Origin: Cohaesibacter sp.
GTDB lineage: Bacteria; Pseudomonadota; Alphaproteobacteria; Rhizobiales; Cohaesibacteraceae
Assembly (NCBI GenBank): GCA_025210795.1
Contig: JAOAQZ010000010.1
Span: forward strand, 1-64,000
Reading direction: 5' to 3'
DNA length: 64,000 bases
The position numbers and the translations under genes are program-made. Position 1 is the first letter of the stretch, and every line of letters starts with the position of its first letter. The notes under the pieces are model-generated. The model made no database searches. It was not told the DNA's origin and was given only the letters and a program-made list of their open reading frames with translations. Positions 37,226-46,037 of this stretch are shown here, in pieces.

Positions 37226-37626
37226 GATCTGTCTTCTTTTCAAACAATGTCGCACAAACTGTCGTGGGGATCACAAGATCCTGCCTGCAATCTAGGGATG
37301 AGCCAGCCCATAATCAAGCAAAAGGCGCACATATTGCCACTTGGCCGCAGGAAAGGTGCAAACAGGGTTAAAGGTGACAAACCTGGCCGTGGCCGCAAAA
37401 TCCTTGGTGCCCATAGTGAGGCATAGGCGCAAATTACAAATTGGTAAGAATTAATTTGGGTTGTGGATCTTGCCCCAGCATCGCCAAAATGTGATTGGAT
37501 AAAGACAAAGAGACAGGATCTTGCCTTGCTGGGGGGCATTTGCAGCCCTATCTTGCAAGGATAACGATCCGGGGTAATGACAGCCATGCTTGCTGCAATT
37601 AAGGGCAAGCCTAGAAGGGATGGACC
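37226..37626. other. Intergenic region before the DsbA-like gene
   Basis: About 400 bases between divergent genes. Long open frames here on the minus strand run antisense into dsbA and look spurious. Promoters for the histone-like gene and dsbA should lie here; no specific site was identified. Confidence 0.45.
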
Positions 37627-38274
37627 ATGGCACTTTCGCGTAGAGATTTTTTGGCAACAGGAACAGCACTCACCCTTGGCATGACCGTAAGTGCGAGCTT
37701 GCCCGGTTTGGCTTTGGCGGCTGACAAGGTCGACATGGATGAAGTGCTGAAAGAAGGCACTCTGCCAGATAAAATTCTGGGCAAGGCCGATGCTCCTGTC
37801 ACCATGGTGGAATATTCCTCCCTGACCTGCCCTCATTGTGCATCCTTTCACAATGGCACTTATAAAGAACTGAAAACCAAATATATCGACACCGGCAAGA
37901 TACGCTATATCACTCGTGAATTCCCGCTCGATCCGCTGGCCGCAGGCGGTTCCATGCTGGCGCGCTGCGCGCCAAATGACAATTTCTACGCTATGAATGA
38001 TCTGTTGTTTGAAAAACAGCGCGAATGGGCAGCCAGCCCAAATCCCATTGAAGCATTGCTGAAACTGGCCAAGCAGGTTGGTTTTACACAGGACAGCTTC
38101 AACAATTGCCTCAGAGATCAGAAGTTGCTGGATAATATCCGTGCAGTCGGTCAACGTGGAAATGAGAAATTCGGCATTGATTCAACGCCATCTTTCATCA
38201 TTAACGGTGAACTGCATCGCGGGGCTCTCTCGATTGAGGATATCGACAAAATCGTTGCTCCTCTTCTTAAATAA
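37627..38274 (+). CDS. DsbA-family thiol:disulfide oxidoreductase with Tat-type signal
   Basis: A 215-residue periplasmic protein. The N-terminus MALSRRDFLATG matches the twin-arginine consensus S-R-R-x-F-L, and cleavage is likely near residues 30-32 (LALAAD). The mature part has the thioredoxin-fold active site CPHC (Cys68, Cys71) in YSSLTCPHCASFH and the cis-Pro segment GIDSTPSFIING. It should introduce or shuffle disulfides in exported proteins, like the Hyphomicrobiales DsbA/TlpA-type protein found before smc. The smc gene follows after 138 bases. Confidence 0.95.
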   Translation: MALSRRDFLATGTALTLGMTVSASLPGLALAADKVDMDEVLKEGTLPDKILGKADAPVTMVEYSSLTCPHCASFHNGTYKELKTKYIDTGKIRYITREFPLDPLAAGGSMLARCAPNDNFYAMNDLLFEKQREWAASPNPIEALLKLAKQVGFTQDSFNNCLRDQKLLDNIRAVGQRGNEKFGIDSTPSFIINGELHRGALSIEDIDKIVAPLLK

Positions 38275-38412
38275 CCTTGGCAACACCGCTTTTGCCGAGA
38301 GCTTATCAGCGCGCCTTCTGTCTAGAGGGCGCGTTTTCTATGCGCGCTTTTCTTCATTGCCTGATCTTCCGGCCCTTGAGCCCGCGATTATGCGCGGAAA
38401 AGGCGGCGGCCG

Positions 38413-41400
38413 ATGAAATTCACCAAGCTGCGCCTTTTGGGTTTTAAATCCTTCGTTGAGCCCATGGATTTCATCATCGAGCCTGGCCTGACCGGTGTCG
38501 TCGGCCCCAATGGGTGTGGTAAGTCCAATTTGGTGGAAGCCCTGCGCTGGGTGATGGGGGAGAACAGCTACAAAAATATGCGCGCCTCTGGCATGGATGA
38601 TGTCATCTTTGCTGGTTCCACCCACCGGCCCGCGCGCAACACAGCTGAAGTGACCCTCTATCTCGATAATGCCGAGCGTACGGCACCGGCCGGTTTTAAT
38701 GATAGTGATGAGCTGGAAGTCTCGCGCCGGATCGAGCGTGAAAGCGGTTCCAATTATAAAATCAATGGCAAGGATGTCCGCGCCCGCGATGTGCAATTGC
38801 TGTTTGCCGACGCCTCAACTGGCGCGCGCTCGCCTTCGCTTGTGGGGCAGGGGCGCATTGGCGAGATCATCAGCCAAAAGCCGACCCAGCGCCGCGGCTT
38901 GCTTGAAGAAGCGGCGGGCATTTCGGGTCTGCATTCTCGCCGTCACGAGGCGGAATTGCGCCTTAAAGCGGCCGAGACCAATCTTGAGCGTCTTGAAGAT
39001 ATTATGGCGCAAATTACCAGCCAGCTTGATGGTCTCAAACGTCAGGCTCGGCAGGCAAGTCGCTATCGCAACCTGTCGGCGGAAATCCGCAAAATGGACG
39101 CAACGCTCTTCTATTTGCGCTGGCAAGAGACCAAAGCCAAGGAAGAAGAGGCACGGGGCGGCTTGCGCAAGGCCGATCTGGCCGTGGCCGAAGCCTCAAC
39201 CCACCAAAGCGAAGCGGCCCGGAACGAGGCCGTTGCCTCCCACGCCCTGCCAGATTTGCGCGATGATCTGGCGTCAAAGTCCGCAACGCTCCAGCGCCTG
39301 ACTCTTGCCAGCAAGGAGCTGGACCAGTCCGAGGCGCGGATTAAGGAAAAACTGGCAGATCTTGATCGCCGCATAGAGCAGCTCAAAGCCGACCGGCTGC
39401 GCGAGCAAAATCTGGTGGACGAGAATGCAAGCATCTTAAAACAGCTGGACGAGGAAGAAGCTGCTCTCAAACTTGAGGAAGAAAGCGCCGAGAGCACAGC
39501 AAAAGATGCAGCCAGCGCGCTCGCCCGCCTTGAAGAAGACTTGCAGCTTGCTGAAAGCCGGGCAACCGAGCTTGCCGCCAAACTGGCCGAAAGCGAAGGC
39601 ACCGAGCGGCAAATGAAACAGGCAGCAGAGGCGGCCAACCATCGCAAGGCTCGCCTCACCCAGCAGCGCCAGGCCAATGCGCAAGATCTGCAAAAAGTCA
39701 GCGATAGTCTGGCCCGTGATGCAGGTCTGGAAGAGAAAAGACAGGATATCGAAGCGCGAAAAACTGCGCTCTCCGGTGCGGAAGAACAGGCGGAAGGCGC
39801 AAGCGCAAAGGTGGCAGAGGCGCGCGAGGCCGAAACCCTTGCCCGACGTGCCAGAGCCGATGCCGAAGGTAAATTCAACCGCCTTGAGACCGAAGCCAAG
39901 ACCCTTGCCAAGGTCGTCAATGCCGGACGGGATGAGCGTTTTCCTCCCATTCTTGACAGCCTTAAGGTGGAAACAGGATTTGAGACAGCCCTTGGCGCGG
40001 CCTTGGGCGATGATCTTGATGCCCCTTTAAATGCCGAAGCTGGCATCCACTGGGGGGATACCAAGCCCGACGCAGCGGACGCATCTTTGCCCCATGATCT
40101 GCCCATGCTGGCGACGTATGTTAAAGGCCCCGAGCGCCTTGTTCGCCGCCTGCGCCAAATCGGCCTGGTCAGTCAGGCCCATGGCAAGGGGCTGCAACAA
40201 CAGCTTGCCGTCGGCCAGCGCCTTGTCAGCCGCGAAGGGGATTTGTGGCGCTGGGATGGTCTGGTCATCAAGGCCGGTGCACCAACCCCCGCCGCCCAGC
40301 GGCTGGAGCAGCGCAACAGACTGGAAGAGCTGGAAGCAAAGGTGGATAATGCCAAGGGTGATCTGAACCATGCCCGCGCCGTCTTTAACGAAAAACGCGA
40401 AGAAGTGGGGCATCTGGTCTCCGCCGAGCAGCGCGCCCGCAGCCACTGGCGCGAGCAGCAAAAAATACTCTCCCAACTGCGCGACGCCTTGGCAAAAGCC
40501 GAGCGTGACGCCAACCAGTTGATTGCCCGCAAAACAGCGCTGGAAGAAACAGGCAAACGTCTGGCTCAAGAAGAGAGCGAAGCACAAATTGCCCTTCAAG
40601 AAGCACAGGATCAACTGGCCGCCTTGCCGGATTTGTCCGAGCTAAAGCTTGTTCGTGATGAAGCCCGACTGGAGCTTGGGGGCAAGCGCGCCAAGGTGAG
40701 CGAAGCCCGCGCTTTTGCCCAAGGATTAAAACGCGAAGGGGAGTTGCGCCAGCGCCGCCTTGAAGCCATCGCTCGTGAGCGCACAAGCTGGATCACCCGC
40801 GCAGCCAATGCCGACAATCAGATTGCCGTGCTCGACGGCCGCATGGCACAAACTGAAGAGGAGCGCCGCTCGCTTCAGGATGCGCCCGATACCATTCTTG
40901 AGCAGCGGCGGGCTCTTTTGGGGGAAATTGGCAAGGCCGAGGAGGCGCAAAAGACAGCCAGTGACCAATTGGCCGTGGCCGAACGGGCCAGCATGGAAGC
41001 GGATCTTGCCGCCAAAAAAGCGCTGGAAATACTGTCTGATCGCCGCGGCGAGAAAATCCGCGCCGAGGAACGCCTGACCAGCATGATTGATCGCCGCCTT
41101 GATATGGAACGGCAGATTGTTGATGCACTTGATTGCAGCCCGGCAGCAACCTTTGATCTGGCCCAGCTCAAACAAGGCGCACCATTGCCTGCTATTGCCA
41201 GTATTGAAGGCAAGCTGGAGCGCCTAAAGGCCGAGCGCGAGCGCCTTGGCGGCGTGAATTTGCGTGCCGATGAAGAAGCGACCGAAATATCAGACCAGTT
41301 GACAAAGATGGAAACCGAGCGTGATGATTTGATTGAAGCCATCAAAAAGCTGCGCACCGGCATCTTCAATCTCAACAAGGAAGCCCGCGCCCGCCTGCTG

Positions 41401-41916
41401 GCCTCGTTTGATGTGGTCAATGACCATTTCAAAACTCTCTTCTCCAAACTCTTTGGTGGCGGACAGGCAGAGCTGCAATTGACAGAGGCCGAAGACCCTT
41501 TGCAAGCGGGGCTTGATATTATTGCCCGCCCACCGGGCAAAAAGCCGCAAACCATGACGCTTCTTTCTGGCGGAGAACAAGCCCTTACCGCTATGGCGCT
41601 GATTTTCGCGGTCTTTTTAACAAACCCCGCGCCTATTTGCGTGCTGGATGAGGTGGACGCCCCTCTTGATGACGCCAATGTAGAGCGCTTCATGACCTTG
41701 CTTGAAGAAATGCGCAAGCTGACCAATACCCGCTTTGTGACCATCACGCACAATCCCATCACCATGGCCCGCATGGATCGGCTGTTTGGGGTGACCATGG
41801 CAGAGCGGGGCATTTCGCAGCTTGTCTCGGTCAGCCTGGAAGTGGCAGAAGAAATGATCCATGAAGAGGATAAGAAGGCCGTCTCTTCCATCCCGCCGGG
41901 CCATCCGCTGGTTTAA
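38413..41916 (+). CDS. smc: Chromosome segregation protein SMC
   Basis: An 1167-residue SMC ATPase, of usual length. Walker A GPNGCGKSN is at 31-39, then a long coiled coil, a hinge at roughly 500-640, the returning coiled coil, the ABC signature LLSGGEQAL around 1050-1058 and Walker B CVLDEVDAPLDDAN at about 1076-1089. SMC dimers compact and help to separate sister chromosomes, usually with ScpA/ScpB, which are not in this window. The start at the ATG 38413 gives the standard MKFTKLRLLGFKSF N-terminus. Confidence 0.98.
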   Translation: MKFTKLRLLGFKSFVEPMDFIIEPGLTGVVGPNGCGKSNLVEALRWVMGENSYKNMRASGMDDVIFAGSTHRPARNTAEVTLYLDNAERTAPAGFNDSDELEVSRRIERESGSNYKINGKDVRARDVQLLFADASTGARSPSLVGQGRIGEIISQKPTQRRGLLEEAAGISGLHSRRHEAELRLKAAETNLERLEDIMAQITSQLDGLKRQARQASRYRNLSAEIRKMDATLFYLRWQETKAKEEEARGGLRKADLAVAEASTHQSEAARNEAVASHALPDLRDDLASKSATLQRLTLASKELDQSEARIKEKLADLDRRIEQLKADRLREQNLVDENASILKQLDEEEAALKLEEESAESTAKDAASALARLEEDLQLAESRATELAAKLAESEGTERQMKQAAEAANHRKARLTQQRQANAQDLQKVSDSLARDAGLEEKRQDIEARKTALSGAEEQAEGASAKVAEAREAETLARRARADAEGKFNRLETEAKTLAKVVNAGRDERFPPILDSLKVETGFETALGAALGDDLDAPLNAEAGIHWGDTKPDAADASLPHDLPMLATYVKGPERLVRRLRQIGLVSQAHGKGLQQQLAVGQRLVSREGDLWRWDGLVIKAGAPTPAAQRLEQRNRLEELEAKVDNAKGDLNHARAVFNEKREEVGHLVSAEQRARSHWREQQKILSQLRDALAKAERDANQLIARKTALEETGKRLAQEESEAQIALQEAQDQLAALPDLSELKLVRDEARLELGGKRAKVSEARAFAQGLKREGELRQRRLEAIARERTSWITRAANADNQIAVLDGRMAQTEEERRSLQDAPDTILEQRRALLGEIGKAEEAQKTASDQLAVAERASMEADLAAKKALEILSDRRGEKIRAEERLTSMIDRRLDMERQIVDALDCSPAATFDLAQLKQGAPLPAIASIEGKLERLKAERERLGGVNLRADEEATEISDQLTKMETERDDLIEAIKKLRTGIFNLNKEARARLLASFDVVNDHFKTLFSKLFGGGQAELQLTEAEDPLQAGLDIIARPPGKKPQTMTLLSGGEQALTAMALIFAVFLTNPAPICVLDEVDAPLDDANVERFMTLLEEMRKLTNTRFVTITHNPITMARMDRLFGVTMAERGISQLVSVSLEVAEEMIHEEDKKAVSSIPPGHPLV

Positions 41917-42082
41917 GCCGCCGACAAACGCACTTTTTTTAAAAGTGCCATTCTTCCCTTTTGGCCCTTTCATTTGCTCCCTTTTGGCCCTAACGTGGCA
42001 TCCCTGTCCCTTTCTATCCTAGCTGATAGAGCGGCGCATTGAGCGCAAGATATTCCTGATTTGATATATGAATAGGTGCCTT

Positions 42083-42745
42083 ATGGTTCAGCTAACCCTT
42101 TATATTGGCAACAAAAATTATTCCTCTTGGTCACTGCGGCCATGGCTCGCCATGACAGCGGCCGCCATTCCCTTTACTGAAATCCTCTCCCGTTTTGATG
42201 AAAGCACCGGCCATGCCCATTTCATCAAATTCTCGCCCACCAAAAAGGTTCCGGCCTTGGTGATTGAGGAAGAGGGGAAGGAACCCGTCACCATTCCTGA
42301 AAGTCTGGCCATTTTGGAGACCATGGCCGATCTCTATCCGCAAAAAGGACTGTGGCCAGAAAGCCCGGCGGAAAGAGCCATAGCACGCAGCCTTGCCTCA
42401 GAAATGCATGGCGGCTTTTTTGGCCTGCGCGGCGAATGCCCCATGAATATGCGCCGCAAGCCCGGCGCGATTGAAGTCTCGGACGCTGTGCGTAAAGATG
42501 TAAAGCGAATTGAGAGCATTTGGCAGGAGCAACTGCAGCGCTCTGGCGGGCCTTTCCTGTTTGGGGAGTTTGGTATTGTCGATGCCATGTTTGCCCCGGT
42601 GGTCAACCGACTGGAAATATATGAGCTGTCGGACCATCCGGCTGTTAAGGCCTATACCAAAGCCATGAAGGCCCTGCCAGCATGGCAAGACTGGGTAGAA
42701 GAAGCCCTTAAAGAGCCTTGGGTTGTTGAAGAAGACGAAGCTTAA
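42083..42745 (+). CDS. Glutathione S-transferase family protein
   Basis: A 220-residue protein with a thioredoxin-like N-terminal domain beginning VQLTLYIGNKNYSSWSLRPWL and an all-helical C-terminal domain. The segment KVPALVIEEE has the cis-Pro of the glutathione site, and the PESLAILE segment contains the Glu/Ser that binds the gamma-glutamyl group. The NKNYSSWSLRPW opening marks a proteobacterial GST subgroup with unknown substrate. The ATG at 42083 is chosen because AGGTG stands before it. Confidence 0.92.
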   Translation: MVQLTLYIGNKNYSSWSLRPWLAMTAAAIPFTEILSRFDESTGHAHFIKFSPTKKVPALVIEEEGKEPVTIPESLAILETMADLYPQKGLWPESPAERAIARSLASEMHGGFFGLRGECPMNMRRKPGAIEVSDAVRKDVKRIESIWQEQLQRSGGPFLFGEFGIVDAMFAPVVNRLEIYELSDHPAVKAYTKAMKALPAWQDWVEEALKEPWVVEEDEA

Positions 42746-42750
42746 GAGCA

Positions 42751-42796
42751 AAAAGGGCGAGATTGGGTATGCTTGGGGGCATACCCAAATCTCGCC
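42751..42796. terminator. Strong bidirectional hairpin terminator
   Basis: GGCGAGATTGGGTATGC (42756-42772) pairs with GCATACCCAAATCTCGCC (42779-42796) with a single bulged base. On the minus strand the hairpin is followed by CTTTTTGC. It separates the convergent GST and DUF3179 genes. Confidence 0.85.
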
Positions 42797-42831
42797 AGGT
42801 AAGAAGGATCAGAACCCCTGTATAAGGGCTT

Positions 42832-43845
42832 TTATTGCAGCAAAGATCCTTCTGGATGGAAGGCATAATAGACAAAGGCAAACGTCACATCATGCACCAC
42901 ATCTTGTGGCTTGCCAGCGACCTTCTTTGTCACCGACACGCTGCCTACATCACGCGATTGGGCAATCTGGTCATCGTCTAGCGCCGAATTGACACCTTTT
43001 TTCCACGAAAGGGTCAGATCTCCTAGTGTAATCGGACCATCAAGACGCAATTTGGAAAGCGTGACGGCGGTTTTCTTGTCGCCATCTTGCACCACCACAA
43101 CCCGAGCCATAGGACTGACATTGTCGGGCAAATCGCCGGTAAAGAGCGGGTAGGGGGCCGACCGGCTATCATAATTGACATAAGGATTGCGGCCATAGGG
43201 GCGAAAGTTGGGATTGTTCGGCACCAGTACCTTCGCCTCGGGATTGTTCTTTTTAAACTCGCCAAAGCTGATCACCCGAACCGGCAACATGGTCAGTTCC
43301 GCGCCTTGCAGGCTGCCCAAAATGGCTTCACCGGTAAATTGCTGCCACCAGCTCTCGGTCTGGCGGTCATACATGACAAGGTCTGACTTGCGCAATTTGC
43401 CCGTGGTGCCAAAATCCAGCAGCTTGCCATCCACCTTACGCTCAAACACAATCGAGGCATTGCAGAGCGGGCAATAGGTGACAGCAACTGGCACGCCACC
43501 GACCTCATCATTGACAATTTCATGCCACGTGAGAATGCGCAAAGGATAGGCGCGCCGGTCGCCATTAATCTCTAGACGAATAACCGGTTCCTTGGGCCCT
43601 AGGTCTGCAATTTGTGAGGCTGGCTTGAATATAGGTGCATCAATCGAGGGGATGCCATCGCGAGGCGGGCCACCGGACAAAATCTCGCCAAATTGCACAC
43701 TGCTTTTTGTAAAATCGGTCTTCCACCCCTCAGCACGCCACTGGCTGGGAGTGGCCAAAGCAGGCCCCAAAGCAAAGGCCGCCAGCAGTAGGCTGGTTAA
43801 AATCAGTTTTGCCAGAGGTCTTTCCAACGTGGATATGATTGTCAT
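42832..43845 (-). CDS. Exported DUF3179 domain protein
   Basis: A 337-residue protein with an N-terminal signal peptide (LAKLILTSLLLAAFALGPALA). The DUF3179 hallmark is PVAVTYCPLCNASIVFERKV, with two Cys in a C-P-L-C arrangement, preceded by YPLRILTWHEIVND and followed by DLVMYDRQTESWWQQFTGEAI. The two Cys and His are probable metal or heme-like ligands, but the function is unknown. The ATG at 43845 has GGGAG upstream; the longer frame does not fit the signal peptide. Confidence 0.9.
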   Translation of the reverse strand: MTIISTLERPLAKLILTSLLLAAFALGPALATPSQWRAEGWKTDFTKSSVQFGEILSGGPPRDGIPSIDAPIFKPASQIADLGPKEPVIRLEINGDRRAYPLRILTWHEIVNDEVGGVPVAVTYCPLCNASIVFERKVDGKLLDFGTTGKLRKSDLVMYDRQTESWWQQFTGEAILGSLQGAELTMLPVRVISFGEFKKNNPEAKVLVPNNPNFRPYGRNPYVNYDSRSAPYPLFTGDLPDNVSPMARVVVVQDGDKKTAVTLSKLRLDGPITLGDLTLSWKKGVNSALDDDQIAQSRDVGSVSVTKKVAGKPQDVVHDVTFAFVYYAFHPEGSLLQ

Positions 43846-43978
43846 CTCAGTCTCCCATCCAAAAGCCTTGCCGCCTTCTTGCACAAAAGGGGGCAGATAA
43901 ACCAAGCATGACAGGCGCGCAGCGAAAGGCCAAATCACACCCGCTCAAACTGATGTGAACAAGGATGGGTAACAGATA

Positions 43979-44434
43979 TCAGGTTGGGAAAAGGGGAGCT
44001 TGCGATAAGACTTTTTCAATCACCTCTAGCGTGCCTTGCGTCATGGAATAGGAGGAAAGATCAGCGCGCCCAACCCAGCAAGCGCTGGCGGCATCATCCC
44101 CTGCGACCAAGGGCAGAGCACCACTTTTTCCATAATAAACCGCGATTACATAATGGCGTTCGGTTTTGCCAGAGGCGTCGGGGCGAATGATCTCAACCAG
44201 GTCGGCCAAATGAGAAGGGACGAAAGAGAGGCCCGTCTCTTCCTCTATTTCGCGCGCGATTGCCGCCTCCAGGGTCTCGCCCACTTCAACGACACCGCCG
44301 GGCAAGCTCCATAACCCTGCCAAAGGCGGTTTGCCGCGTTCGATCAGCAAGATACCCTCATCTGATTCAATAACGGCACTCACCCCAAGAAAGGGACGGG
44401 CTGGATACTCTCGCACATGGTCTGGCTGGGCCAT
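43979..44434 (-). CDS. NUDIX hydrolase
   Basis: A 151-residue protein with a perfect Nudix box at 47-69 (G-x5-E-x7-R-E-I-E-E-E-T-G-L). NUDIX enzymes hydrolyse nucleoside diphosphates linked to another group, including ADP-ribose and oxidised nucleotides. The sequence LSFVPSHLADLVEIIRPDASGKTERHY is typical of the ADP-ribose pyrophosphatase-like group, but the substrate is not certain. It lies 14 bases downstream of the preceding unknown gene and is likely in one operon with it. Confidence 0.93.
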   Translation of the reverse strand: MAQPDHVREYPARPFLGVSAVIESDEGILLIERGKPPLAGLWSLPGGVVEVGETLEAAIAREIEEETGLSFVPSHLADLVEIIRPDASGKTERHYVIAVYYGKSGALPLVAGDDAASACWVGRADLSSYSMTQGTLEVIEKVLSQAPLFPT

Positions 44435-44448
44435 AGGTCAAACCTCTC

Positions 44449-44985
44449 CTAGTCAAAGAGGCGGTCAATTTCGTCCTGAGCCGTTGGATGGTCAACAGCA
44501 AGCATCCAGTCTTTTTCAGATTTGGTGCCATTGATCAAAGCGCTGGCATGATCAATCAGGGGGCGCACCTCTGTAGAGGCGGAAAAAGCGATCGGCTCAA
44601 GGGCATCGGGCGTGATCGCCCCTTCGAGCTTGGAAATTGCTTCAATCAGCCCAAAAATCTTTTCATCAATTTTAGCAATCAGGCTTTCAAACCGTGCCTT
44701 CAAAGCGGCATCAACATGCTCATAGACAGAAACAGCAAGGTCTTTTTCCTTGAACGTGGATTGCTGGAAATAGTCGCAATAACTCATGGGCCGCCATGCG
44801 AAAATATCCTCGGCACATTCTGGCATGGAAGGAAGCATTTCAATGAGCATAAGCATTTCATTGAAATGATTGAGGAAATCCGTTGCCAGATAAGTCCCTG
44901 GATTGATGTTGGCATCGGTAAGCCGTGCCGCATCTATTTGGGGATGTGCCTCTTGCATATCGCTGCCCATAGCCTGAATATCCAT
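44449..44985 (-). CDS. Hypothetical protein
   Basis: A protein of about 178 residues, starting MDIQAMGSDMQEAHPQIDAA. It is acidic and mostly helical (FLNHFNEMLMLIEMLPSM, KARFESLIAKIDEKIFGLIEAI) with no signal peptide and no family that I recognise. The end, DHPTAQDEIDRLFD, resembles C-terminal peptides that bind receiver or adaptor proteins, such as the end of CheZ in this window (QAEIDDLFS). Several Met codons near the start make it uncertain. It is divergent from the SRAP gene and followed by the NUDIX gene. Confidence 0.75.
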   Translation of the reverse strand: MDIQAMGSDMQEAHPQIDAARLTDANINPGTYLATDFLNHFNEMLMLIEMLPSMPECAEDIFAWRPMSYCDYFQQSTFKEKDLAVSVYEHVDAALKARFESLIAKIDEKIFGLIEAISKLEGAITPDALEPIAFSASTEVRPLIDHASALINGTKSEKDWMLAVDHPTAQDEIDRLFD

Positions 44986-45099
44986 CTGATAGACTAGATT
45001 AATCTCTACATGGTTTCCAAAGTCTTGACGCTGGCAGTTTGCTGAGAAAAAACGGCATACAGCGCTGATAAAGAAAGCATAAAAAGAGAGGGAATAGTG

Positions 45100-45897
45100 A
45101 TGTGCGGCCGCTTTGTTATTGATGCAGACCAAGAAGATTTTCTTGCCTTTTTTACAAAGGAAGGGGAGTTGCCCGGCTTACACCCCATGCCGCCGCGTTT
45201 TAATATTGCGCCCACGCAGCCGGTTCTGACTATTTTGGGACATGAAGATCAAAGACAGGCGCGCTTGATGCGCTGGGCTTTCCTGCCCGACTGGGTTAAG
45301 AACCCCGCCGATTTTACCCTCATCCATAATGCGAGAGCTGAAACAGCGGCTACAAAACCTTCCTTTCGCAATGCTCTGCGCTATCGCCGCTGCTTGATTC
45401 CTGCCTCTGGCTTTTATGAATGGCAGAGATCAGAAGAGAGAAAACAACCTTATTATATGTCACCAACCAAAGCGTCCCTTTTGGCGATGGCAGGAATTTG
45501 GGAAACCTGGATGGGACCAAATGGAGAAGAGCAAGATGGTTGTGCCATTCTCACCTGCAAGGCGAACTCCGCCATGGGTCAAATTCACCACCGCATGCCG
45601 GTTTTGCTGGATGAGACGCAAATAAATGACTGGCTGGATTGTCGCTCTGGGAGAAGTGATCACCTTACCACCTTAATGCAGTCGCAAGGCGAGGATTTCT
45701 TGCGCTATCACCCGGTCAGTGAGGCCGTGAATAGAGCGGCAAATGATAGCCCAGCCCTGATCGAGCCGGTTGCGCCAAGCTTTGAAAAGCAGGCCAAGCC
45801 AAAGACAGAAGGGAAGGAAGGCGTGAAGGATAAGCGCCAAAAGAAGGAAAAGGACAATAAGGATCAGCTTAGTCTTTTTTTAGAGAAGCTGATTTAG
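45100..45897 (+). CDS. SOS response-associated peptidase (SRAP, YedK/HMCES family)
   Basis: A 265-residue protein that starts MCGRF; removal of Met exposes the catalytic Cys2. Other active-site residues are present: Asn77 in HNARAET, Glu107 in GFYEW and the His pair 163-164 in HHRMP. SRAP proteins form a thiazolidine link with abasic sites in single-stranded DNA and so protect them. A Lys/Glu-rich tail of about 45 residues (ending LFLEKLI) is added at the C-terminus. I saw no alphaproteobacterial LexA box (GTTC-N7-GTTC) upstream. A GTG directly before the ATG is not used, since Cys must be second. Confidence 0.96.
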   Translation: MCGRFVIDADQEDFLAFFTKEGELPGLHPMPPRFNIAPTQPVLTILGHEDQRQARLMRWAFLPDWVKNPADFTLIHNARAETAATKPSFRNALRYRRCLIPASGFYEWQRSEERKQPYYMSPTKASLLAMAGIWETWMGPNGEEQDGCAILTCKANSAMGQIHHRMPVLLDETQINDWLDCRSGRSDHLTTLMQSQGEDFLRYHPVSEAVNRAANDSPALIEPVAPSFEKQAKPKTEGKEGVKDKRQKKEKDNKDQLSLFLEKLI

Positions 45898-45980
45898 AGA
45901 GAAGCTGAGATCGCCCATAAACAGCAGAGAGTTGGTTAGGATCAATCAACAGACAAATAGCCAAAAGCAAATAGCCAAAA

Positions 45981-46016
45981 AGAAACCCCGGAAGATTGCT
46001 CTTCCGGGGTTCTTTT
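45981..46016. terminator. Bidirectional rho-independent terminator between SRAP and porin genes
   Basis: A perfect 11-base-pair stem, AACCCCGGAAG (45984-45994) with CTTCCGGGGTT (46001-46011), with loop ATTGCT. CTTTTAAAT follows on the plus strand and TTTCTTTTTGG on the minus strand. Confidence 0.92.
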
Positions 46017-46037
46017 AAATCTAAGAATTAACTCAGA

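Noticed and set aside
37240..38154. 304-codon minus-strand frame opposite the DsbA gene
   Set aside because: The Tat signal and CPHC motif make the plus-strand DsbA certain; the antisense frame has no features.
41930..41948. Hairpin GCACTTTT/AAAAGTGC after smc as terminator
   Set aside because: The stem is short, AT-rich with a three-base loop, and no T-run follows, so termination is not convincing.
44986..45099. LexA box before the SRAP gene
   Set aside because: No GTTC-N7-GTTC or GAAC-N7-GAAC pair is present in the short divergent region.
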